From: Tetrahymena elliotti 4EA
Lineage: Eukaryota; Ciliophora; Oligohymenophorea; Hymenostomatida; Tetrahymenidae
DNA length: 64,000 nucleotides
NCBI GenBank assembly: GCA_000231825.2
Contig: JH720303.1
Location: 62,001 to 126,000, forward strand
Direction: 5' to 3'
A program made the position numbers and the translations under genes. Shown here piece after piece: positions 52,223 through 61,765 of the stretch. Under the pieces are notes generated by a model. The model saw only the letters and a list, made by a program, of their open reading frames with translations, made no database searches and was not told the DNA's origin. Position 1 is the first letter of the stretch. Each line of letters starts with the position of its first letter.

Positions 52223-53799
52223 TCATTGTAGAATTTAAAATTTAATTAGGCTACTCAATTTATATAATATAAGACTCGCATAATGAAATAGAGTAAATAC
52301 CTCTAAACTTTAATATTTTATTTTTCAGATATTATGTTAGCGAAAAGGAATTTTACTTTAATTTTATGTTAATCTCCAAAAATGTAAGCTTTTTCAAACT
52401 CTTGATTGGTAATAAAAAGTATATCATTCCTATATTTCCAATTGAATTTCCGCTTTTAGATATTTATATTGATTTCAATTTTAGTTGTTGTGTAAATTAA
52501 AATTTAGATTACTTCATATGTACTGTCAGATTAATTAGATTTTTGCAACAGGAAATTTATTCTCCGAAAAAGCCAAACGCTTCTTAATAGATTTTATTCC
52601 AACTTTTTTAATAAATTTTAAGGAATCAAAGAAGCAAATAAATAAATTAAATTTTATTTACCCTAAAAATAGACTTAAATACTACAAATTCTTACAACCT
52701 TACAACCCTTATCCTAATTTCAGCAAACCATTATCTCCAATCTCATTATATCTAAAAAATCATTTTATTATCTTAAAATCAATCAGAATTAATTACGCTA
52801 ACTCAAGTTCTAGTTTTTCCAAGTGAGCCAATTTAGATAAATCTAGAGCTAAAGCATGGGCTCCTTCGCAGCCTAAAGAGTTAGCACTTTTAAAGAATAA
52901 TTTTGTTTTTATTTTATTGGTAAATTTTGTTGAAATAAGCAGTTACCCTAAAAGTAAAGTTAGTTAATTCAACATTGTGCATTTGGTTAATTTGTCTGAA
53001 AAGAGCTATATATCAGAAGTAGTTATGGGGTTATTGCTATTTAAATTTATATTGAATGAAATAGACCTAAAATAAGAAATTAAGGAATTTTACTATAAAT
53101 CGATGTTTAATTTTAACAAATTAATGCACTTTGATATTTCTAATCCCAAATCTTATAATTCCTTTGATCCAATTTAATTCCATCTATAAAAGAAATTGTA
53201 AATTCCATCAATTCAAAAAAAGATTTACTTGTATTATCCTTGTAAAGCTAAAATCTAGTGATGATTTTCTTTTAGCTTGATTTACATGACAAAAATTAAT
53301 TACATATTTTTTTATCCTCAATCTTACTAAAAATTTTAAATATTACTAAATAAAGAGATTGAGTTTCTTAAAAGCATCTTATTTTGAGGCATTCTCTATA
53401 CTTATCATATACAATTTCTTCAACATAAAAATTTGTCTTTTGTGTAACATGAAATAATCTTCTCTTCAATATTAGAGGGAATTTGCTAATAATGATACTC
53501 TTTTCTGTAACCTCTAAAGTGCTAAATTAGGAGCATTCAGATTTGTCTAACGAAAAGCTAGTTCTGTCATTTTAGAAGCTGCCAGAAAACACCCTCAAAG
53601 CTACTTACTGACCTAAATCTTTATTGTAAGCTTCTACTACTAATGAAAATGAATCATTTGCTAGATACTATATATTTATATATTTTTTATATCTTATAAG
53701 AGACTTAACTATCTTTTTAATGTGCTCTTTTAGTATGCACTACTCAGATATTACAGTGGTAAGACTGTGAGTTATCTGTTTACTTTATCTTTTTCCCAT
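52223..53799 (-). CDS. LRR protein with degenerate protein-kinase N-lobe
   Basis: Starts at ATG 53797-53799. The N-terminus contains NIQYLANDSFSLVVEAYNKD then LGQQVALRVF, which has the plan of a kinase N-lobe (L-G-x-G-x-F-G-x-V...VA-x-K) with the glycines lost and the VAxK lysine replaced by Arg. No HRD or DFG motif follows, so kinase activity is unlikely. After about 270 residues, leucine-rich repeats of the ribonuclease-inhibitor-like ciliate type appear once four short introns are removed: FNINLNSNNPITTSDIQLFS, ANSLGCEGAHALALDLSKLA, AYNEIGDNGLLKLGQGLQG, NLQYLSLFLG, FFGEQISCCKNLINLTVHMK and GNSIGNIGMIYFLLPIKSLK. Splice phases agree at 52885-52950 and around 52750-52800. Ciliates have large kinase-LRR families; this is a short member. 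The 3' end is uncertain; TGA 52223-52225 is the most plausible. Confidence 0.72.
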
Positions 53800-54553
53800 C
53801 ACATAAATATATTTTGTAAATATTAATTATTATTTAATTTCTCTTACTAAACAATTAAATCAAATATTTTTGACAATTTAAATAATTAGTTTTCTGCTAA
53901 TTCAGAACCAGAAACTATCTAAAATTTCTTATTTCATTTTTTAAATAATAATTTAATAATTATAATTAATTATAAATCTAATAAACAGCTTTTAATTTCA
54001 AAGTAAAAATAAAAAAAACTACAAAAAAAAAAAACTGAAATTTTATTCTAGAAAAATTAAATGTTTTTTAATGTTTGATTTATTATGTAAAAAACAAAAT
54101 AACTTATGGCACATTTATTCATATAGTATGTAGGTTAAAAGAATGGATGAGTTCTTATATTTTATTTAAGAAGAAGCTTTCCTTTATATTAAAAAATACG
54201 ATTTCTCTAAATAAAGGAGGTGGATAATTCATCAAATTTACAAAAATTTTAATTTATATTTTAAATCATATAATAATAATTAGTTTCAATTGCTAAACCA
54301 ACTGAATAGAGAGAGTTAGCTGACTGATTCGCCAATTAATAAAAGATTATAAAATTAATCAACCTAAGCACTCATTCAGTCAATTTTTTAATAAGTAATT
54401 TATGTAAGTAATTGATAGATCGAGTATTAAAATTAATTACTTATTCATTTAATAAAGCAAAAAAAAAATACAATATTATTAATTTGTACAATCAGTTTAT
54501 TATTATTTTAATCTTAAAGATAAGTAATCAAAATCAAAAATAGTTAGTTATAT
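53800..54553. other. Divergent intergenic region
   Basis: AT-rich spacer with no exon recognised. Confidence 0.65.
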
Positions 54554-56461
54554 ATGGAGGAAAGTGTTTAAGAATAATAGAAAGAAGAATTACTTAGTTC
54601 TTAATAATATTAGCTTAGCTCTTAAAGAACCAATGAATAGGCAATTGAAAACAAATTAAGTTCTAGAACATAAAATGAAAAAATAACTCACAAAGAAGAT
54701 CTTATTACAAGTTCAGTAAATTAATCTTAAATTGAACAAATATAAGCTGAAAATAATCCTCCTTATATATAAATGGATGATTAAGAAATTAAAAGCTAAA
54801 ATCAATTAAATTATAACAATTAAACTGCAAATAAAGGGGGTGTAGGGTAAAGGAGAATTTTATCTTCTTAATAAAAAAGCTTTCAACTCAATGATAGTTT
54901 CGTAAATTAGCAAGCTAAAAAAATTAAAACTCATCTCCTTTCCTAAAAGCTCGATAAACCTAAAATTATGTAGAAATTTCATTTCAATACAATGGGTATG
55001 TTTGCTAATAGTTTATAGAATTCAATGAACTTTTTCTTTTGCGATGATTAGCACATAGATAACCTTAAATATAGCAGTACTTAAAAGGAGCGTAAAGACA
55101 TGCAATAATATCTTTAGCAGCTATAAAATAGAGTACATTTACTTTAGATGGAAGACAAGAGAGCATTGAATGAGTTTAGAAATACTCAGATATAAACTTA
55201 AAAACTGCTATTAGCTAAAAAGAACCATGAAGAAAGACTTCAACTTAAGGAGTTCATAAGACAAAAAAAAGCTAGTGATCAGTAATAAAAATTAATTGAG
55301 AATAATCTTTAAAAAAACTACACAAAGACTAATATCCAAAATAGAATGATTGCTTCAAAATAGTTTTTAAAATAATAAGCAGATATTGTTAAACAGTAAC
55401 TAGGTTAATTAAAATAAGAGCAAAATCTCAATCATGAATAGATGATGGTTAACAATACTTAGATGTCTAACTTTATTAAACACTAGAGAAATTAAGCTAG
55501 CCATACTCGCTATACTTAAAATGATGATAAAAAAAAGCAAGCTAATGCTTATTACAATAATAGAATTAAATTAGAAGAAAGAATAAACAATTTAAAACTC
55601 CAAGAATATAAAGATTTAGAGGAAAGGGAAAGATAGTTGCTAGAAAGATTTTAAAATACTCAGTTACTGCTTAATAACGCTGTTAAAGACATGCAATAAG
55701 TAATTAATATCAAGGTTAGCTAAAACGCATACAATGAGCAAATCGAATAACTTAAATAAAATATGATAAAGCAATCTTATATTCTACCTGAAACACAAGT
55801 TTATGCACAATAAATTGCAGATAGCTTCATTACTTAAGTTAATTCAAAAAGAAATCATCTTGTAAACTTTTAATTTGAACCAGATGGCTCCAAAGATCAT
55901 TTGTCAAATTAAAAGCAAGTTACTGCTTCTGGTAGCAAATCAATTGATACCCATAATTCTCAAATAAATGGACCACCACAACTTTATTCTTAGAACTCTC
56001 CATTACGTACTTTGTCAACTCAATAACCTTATACTAATAGAAGTGATAATATTTAAACAAAATAATAAGATCATCTAACATTAGAACATTTTGAAGATGA
56101 AGATGTAGACAATTTTAAATTTAATACTTAAAGATATAATCATAAAAATAATTTTTTAACAAAAAACCATCTTTTCCATTAATCAATGTCTATAGCAGAT
56201 ACTAAAGATCCTTTAGCTTCTACAACAGGCTCTACATAATTTAAGTAGTTTAATTTAAATTTAGTTAACTCATAACAAACTCTAACAAGATATTCCTCTA
56301 TGCAGATAAATAAAAATCCTTAAATAAACTAAAATATAAACCTAAAAAGCCATATTTCATAAAATCTCTCTATGGGAAATATAGCTACCAACATGAGTAT
56401 AGGTAAGCCATTCACACCTAAATAATCTATTAAAAAATAAATCAGATAATCTGCTCAATGA
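54554..56461 (+). CDS. Coiled-coil, Q-rich hypothetical protein
   Basis: Intronless ciliate-code frame, ATG 54554 to TGA 56459-56461, 635 residues. The N-terminal 150 residues are Q/S/N-rich. A characteristic segment, KPKIMQKFHFNTMGMFANSL then MNFFFCDDQHIDNLKYSS, precedes a long coiled coil of about 230 residues (MQQYLQQLQNRVHLLQMEDK, NHEERLQLKEFIRQKKA, RIKLEERINNLKLQEYKDLE, EERERQLLERFQNTQ). The C-terminal third is low complexity and basic at the very end (KPFTPKQSIKKQIRQSAQ). It could be a cytoskeletal or ciliary component, but I do not recognise the family. Confidence 0.8.
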
Positions 56462-57298
56462 TTCTTTTTCTTAAAATAAATAAAATATCTAAAATTTAAG
56501 AAATTATTAACATTTAAATGTAGTGTGCACAAGCAATATTTTATTCTATTTATTTATCATTTTTAGAGAATGAAACTTCCTAATAATATTACCTTAAAGA
56601 AAAATATATTAGATTTTTTGGGAGTTTACCTTATTTTTTCATAAATCTATCCTAATCAAATCCATACATACCCTATTAAAATACTGAGATAAAAGTTTTT
56701 CAAAGTTTTAATTAAAAATAAGTTTTAGTTGTTAAAAAATAGATCTTTTAACATAGTATGAGACCAAATTTAAGTTTTTAAAAATAAATACATTTATTTA
56801 AAAAATTGATTCAATTATTATATTCTACATAATAGATTTATCATAATTTAAAATAAGATAAAAATAATTTATTTTCTAACAAAAAAATTAACAAGTAACT
56901 TTAAATAAGCAAGGGATTAAAATGATAAATAAAAAATATTTGAATTAATATGTTTATTTATTGAATAATAAAACATTTTATAAAAAAAGATATTTAAATT
57001 TTGAGTGATTTTAAGTTTGATTCCTTTTATATTTTTAATGAAATTGAATGATATTTAAAAAGAAGAAATTCGAATAAAGAACACTTTAACTTATTTATCA
57101 TTTCTTTGAAATTACTTAATTGTGATTTGTAACTCAAATTTGAATAAACAAACAATTTACTATCTTTAAACCTTATACAAAAAAAATAAACAAATAAATT
57201 TTTTGAATCTAACTTAACTCTAAAATAATCAATTAGTAGATCAAAAAATTTAAAGAAAAAGCTTTTATAAATCAAAAATAGAAAATAGCAAAGAAAAT
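56462..57298. other. Intergenic between tandem genes
   Basis: AT-rich, no plus-strand exon. A minus-strand frame across 57027-57320 is an antisense reading of this spacer and the next gene's start, and is not supported. Confidence 0.6.
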
Positions 57299-57935
57299 AT
57301 GGAATCTCTTTTTGAATCATTTAATGCAACATGGATTGCTTATGCTGTTGCAGCAATTGTAATTGTTTGGTAGATTTATGATTTCTTCAACCCTAAAAAG
57401 CCAACCCCAAACGCTTAACCAGAAATTTACTAGAGATTAGAAGAGAGTAAACATTTATTTCACAATTTTAGATAGATTTAAAAATCATTTAATTATAAAA
57501 AATAATAGTTAAGCGTTAAAGAAGAGAAAGAAATGAAAAAGGAGTTTTTAATTATAAAGACTTAACAAAATATAATGGATTCAACAATCCTTAATTATAT
57601 ATAGCCATAAAAAATGACGTTTTCGATGTTTCTGAATCAGGTAAACTAAATCAATCACAAAAGATTTAAGTAATTTAAATTAATGTTTAACAATAAAAGC
57701 TGATTTCTAAGAAGGTGGTCCCTATTAGCCTTTAGTTGGTAATGAAGTATCAGTAAATTTTGCTAAATGTGAAGGAAATCCTGAATATTTCTTTAAATAT
57801 GGTGAAATTGAATTATCAGAAGAAGAAAACAAATAATTAGAAGCAACTCATGCAGCCTTTAGAGCAAACTATAAAAAAATTGGAACACTTTACAAAAATT
57901 TACCTATGTTTGATAACGATAAAAAGCACATTTGA
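57299..57935 (+). CDS. Membrane-anchored MAPR / cytochrome b5-like heme-binding protein
   Basis: Three exons, 57299-57446, 57509-57640 and 57700-57935, both introns in phase 1; 171 residues. An N-terminal membrane segment, WIAYAVAAIVIVWQIYDFF (about residues 12-30), is followed by a basic stretch and the MAPR domain: NYKDLTKYNGFNNPQLYIAI, KNDVFDVSES, EGGPYQPLVGNEVSVNFA. The tyrosine in GGPY corresponds to the heme-ligand tyrosine of PGRMC1, and the histidines of true cytochrome b5 are absent. The C-terminus, EIELSEEENKQLEA onwards, is helical. Family members (PGRMC1, Dap1) bind heme in the ER and support P450s and sterol synthesis. The length fits (PGRMC1 is about 195). Assignment is firm at family level; the partner here is unknown. 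Confidence 0.9.
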
Positions 57936-58265
57936 AAAATTTTTGACTGTATGTTGTTAATTACAATTTTGTATTCCTTTCAACAATTCAGATTTGAAAC
58001 ACTCTTTGAAAATTGTTTTTTAAATTCATTTAATTTTGTAGAATTTTGTTTTTTTCTTTTTGCTTGGAAGCTAATTCATTCAAAATTTATATCTCTAATG
58101 AATTAAAAAAATACATTTGTTTTACAGTAATTTACATTGATAGTTATCGTGAAAAGATTATTACCAAATAATTTTAAAGACTAATAAAATTTATTTTCAT
58201 GCATAGTATATGTTAATTTATTCTTTACTCAAGTAATAAAACATTTTAAGTAATTAAATGACAAA

Positions 58266-59362
58266 TCAATAAATAATTATTTTATATAAATAGATAAAAT
58301 AGTGAAAAAATAATTAGAATATCTAAAAATAGAAATCAATCTATGGAACAAAAGTTTTCTAAGAAGTCAAAAATAATTTAGATGATTGAAAAGCTAAAAG
58401 ACATAATTATGAATTAAAAAGTTTGTATATCCATATAAATAGTCTGCTTTAAATAATAATTAAATTTTCTATTTTTAGTAATTTAAATTAATCAGTCAAA
58501 GTGACATATTCTCCAATCTTTTTAATTAGTATCTGCTTCTCTTCTTTCAAAGACATTAAATTTAGCTACTTCTTTACCTAAAAGCTTGTCGTAATAAACA
58601 AATTTGCAAGTGATTTAATGCCAAGTCTAATTGGGATTATTGGCATGTTTGTGCTATGAGTAAATTCTGGCTAAATAATTTTCATATAGACCCAATTATT
58701 ATTAACATCTGCTATTAAAAATAAATTACCCATATAAAATTGAATATCTTTAACATCATCATATAATGGGAAAGGAAGGGGTCTGTTTTATTTCATAGAT
58801 AACTTGAAAACCTTTTGTTTTTTATTAAATATTTTGTTTGCTTAATAACTAAGTGACTTTATAATATTTACATCATAAAGAGGAACAGAAAGATGTTTCA
58901 TTAAATCAACCTTATCTTTTCTTTTGTAAGCAGTTAAAGTATCAAAATATTTATCACGAGCTACTTCATGGAATGTGCTTTTCTTAAAATCTAAGAAGAT
59001 AGATTCAGTAGTGTTAAGAACAATTCTATTTTTCAAAATATTTTTTATGTTAGTCATAAAAGTTGGATTATGAACATCAATCAAGTCCTAATTTATATTT
59101 AAAAGAACAATTGCTTGAATATCAACATTAAATTTTCATTTTTTATTCTGTAAATTTTAACATTTAGTAATGTAAATGATTGAATCAATCAAAAAATAAA
59201 TAGCAAAATGTTTATTTATTAATCTCAAATTAGAATTTATATACTATTTTTCTGTTTAATTTTTAAATTGTGCTGCTAAATGATATTTACAACTATAGTT
59301 CCTGATGAAATGTTGTTAGATATACGATCAGCGCTTTATTTCAAAATACTTCCACCCTTCAT
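58266..59362 (-). CDS. Possible Tim44/mL45-like mitochondrial protein
   Basis: An exon at 59362-59291 (MKGGSILKQSADRISNNISS..., 24 codons) joins in phase 0 to an exon from 59087 across a 203-base intron. The body contains DLIDVHNPTFMTNIKNILKN, FHEVARDKYFDTLTAYKRKD, KVDLMKHLSVPLYDVNIIKS and later NNWVYMKIIQPEF. The F-x-x-A-x-x-x-Y...A...D...L-x-x-L segment resembles the Tim44-like domain shared with mitochondrial ribosomal protein mL45, but I cannot be sure. The same frame stays open to TGA 58266-58268, yet sequence after about 58490 looks like UTR; a donor at GTCACT near 58512 could lead to a stop at 58336. The 5' end is also open: protein-like sequence continues upstream to about 59630, so the true start may be there. 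No clear transit peptide was found. Confidence 0.45.
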
Positions 59363-60640
59363 TTTAAACTACTTATTTTGATTTTTTTCTACTATTTAAT
59401 ATAAATTAAAATCTCGATTTTTCTTTTGATAATTAAAAATTGATTTTAAAGCTTTTATTTTTTCTATAGAATTTAGAAGAGATGTTTTCAACTTAAAAAG
59501 ATATTTTAGCTCATTTTTGACTTAAATTTTTTCATTATTCTACTACTAATTTAAAGTAAATTTAACAATTCTAATATTTGAAAATTCATAAACAATCAAT
59601 TTAAATCATTTTTTTATTTATTTTTTTAAGTATTCCCTTCTATTTTGATTCATATATTTTTTTGGAATAAGTAAAATATTTAATGATAGTTTAATATGAA
59701 TAAATTAACCTAAAAAAAACAAATTTCTAATTTTTATTTAAAACTCAAAGCGAAAACCAATAGAGTTTAGAGTTGATTACACAATTTGAGAATAAGTTAA
59801 ATAAATTTTAACATATTTCAATTAAATAATTTTTAGAATTAAATTAAAATTAGATACCAATATTTCTAATTTAGAATTTAAGTTAAATATTTTTCTTAAT
59901 CAAGTCCATTAAAGTAGCATTAGATATTAGTTTTTTTAGTTAAATTCAAAAAATTTATGGTTATTTCATATTTATTTATTTTATTCTAAAAAAAGACTAA
60001 TGTGAAATTAAAATTAGTTCTTATTTACAGCAAATTATGTTAGAAATAATCTTTAAAGTTTTTGAATAATTAATTTATAAAAATTAAAATTTAATTAAAA
60101 AAATTTTATTGAATTGTTAAAGTTTAAAAAACCAAGAATAGAAATATTTTATTTTTCAAAAAATAATTAAAATATGGAATTCTGCAATAGAATTATTATA
60201 ACTTTAAAATGAAAAAGGAATACAAATAAATACTAATTTTTTTGAAATCAGTCTTTAATTTGCTCAATGAACATTTGTATTTAAGTATAAAAGTCAAGTG
60301 GGGTGTAATAAAAGAAATTAAATATTGGATATTGTAAAAGAAATTAATGTAAATAAGATCATTTACATTTAGTTTATTATGAAATTCATCATATTTAAAG
60401 AAAATTCAAGTGAGTAAATCACAATGTGAATAAATTTTAAGTATGACCACTCATTAATTATTAAAAATGTAATTTAATTGTTTTTTTATTATTTATTTTT
60501 TCATAAGTATTAGTTGAGGTGAATTAGATTATTTTGCAATTCAATAAATTATTTACAAGATACATAAAATAAATATATTGAAACTATTGAAAACTCCTTT
60601 TTTTTAATTATATCTTTTTATACACATTTTTTATTTTTTT
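59363..60640. other. Upstream region, partly coding-like
   Basis: 59363-59630 reads on the minus strand as protein-like text in frame with the gene to its left (KNELKYLFKLKTSLLN, NYQKKNRDFNLY) and may be its 5' exon. From 59630 to 60640 I see only A/T-rich DNA. Confidence 0.45.
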
Positions 60641-61765
60641 TCATTATGCCTTTTCTAAATTGGTGTTGGCAAAACCAAGCATTTCAGCAGCTTAGATAAA
60701 CCAGCCATTAGGGTTCCATTTATACCATTTATTTTCACATGCTCTCCAATCTCTGGGATATTCATGGTGCCAGTTGTGCCATCCTTCACCGCAAGCAAAG
60801 ATGGAAACAAACCAGTTTTCAGTAGGTAAAATATCGGGGTTGTAAGGTCTGGTTCCGAACATATGGCAAACTGAATTGACGCACCATGTGATGTGGAGCA
60901 TGAAAATATATCTTAAAACACCAGCAGTCAAGAATCCAAAAGTAAGACTTCCTCCAACAATGAAGTAGCTCAAAATAGCTTTTTATAAATTAATTAAAGA
61001 TTAAAAAAAATTTTTCCATTTAATTTGATGTAAATTAAATTTAGTAATGTTTGAACAGTAAAATCTTAATTAAATATTGTTTTGCTTTTATCCAAATCTT
61101 TTTTTCTTTCTTTCTTTCTTACTATATTTCTTGTATGTCTAAAAATGAAAAGTTTAAAATATTTTACTAGGTATGATAAAGCATATCAACGTAGATAACT
61201 TGTAGTAATGTTTCTTTTAGAATTTAACAACAGGGTCATTTAAGAGATCTTGGACATCAATTTTGTAGCCTTCTTCAGTTAAAGCCTTGCTCTTCTTAAC
61301 TAAAAGCCATCCCATGTGAGCAAAGAAGAAACCTCTGTTCATTGTGTGGGGATCTAAGTCAGTATCAGAGAACTTATGATGTAATCTGTGATCTCTGGAC
61401 CAGTGGAAAACACTTCCTTAGAATGCAAGGGATTAGAGGATCATCAAAAAAATACGATAAGGGGTATTAGCTTTGTAAGAACGATGTGCCCATAATCTGT
61501 GAACACCAGATCCAATACCCAAACAACTAAGGTAATGAAGGAAACCCATAAGACATAAAGATCTGATAATAGTTTATTTATCATAAGTAAAGAGAATGAC
61601 TAAACCAGCAATAGCTAATACATGCATAATTCCCAAAAAGATGGATTCAGGAACTCTAATTTCTTCTTTTTCTAAAACAGGTACATTTTTACTGTTTTCT
61701 TACTTAGCAAAGTCCTTACCCTTGCCCTCTGAAGAGTTTTAATGTTTTTTAACTGAAACTTACAT
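60641..61765 (-). CDS. Acyl-CoA delta-9 desaturase (stearoyl-CoA desaturase type)
   Basis: Di-iron ER membrane enzyme that introduces a cis double bond into saturated acyl-CoA, using cytochrome b5 and NADH. Exons 61765-61168 and 60978-60641 are joined in phase 1 across a 189-base intron; 311 residues. The histidine boxes are complete: HRLWAHR (89-95), HRLHHKFSDTDLDPH (126-140) and HNWHHEYPRD (267-276), plus NSVCHMFGTRPYN (234-246). Four membrane segments are evident (about 45-61, 71-85, 186-200, 208-230). There is no C-terminal cytochrome b5 fusion of the OLE1 type, so electrons must come from a separate b5. N-terminal 40 residues are polar and Q/K-rich. The splice is confirmed because IPTILSYFIVGG restores the family membrane segment. 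Assignment is firm. Confidence 0.95.
61102..61120. repeat. CTTT tract inside desaturase intron
   Basis: About four CTTT units on the plus strand (AAAG on the coding strand), within the intron at 60979-61167. Confidence 0.7.

Noticed and set aside
57027..57320. 97-codon minus-strand ORF
   Set aside because: It lies in the spacer and runs antisense over the MAPR start codon; composition is that of noncoding DNA.
10624..61765. Idea that PanK, the ACSL-like protein, MAPR and the desaturase form a lipid/CoA gene cluster
   Set aside because: They are spread over 50 kb among unrelated genes in mixed orientation, and ciliate genomes do not generally cluster pathways.
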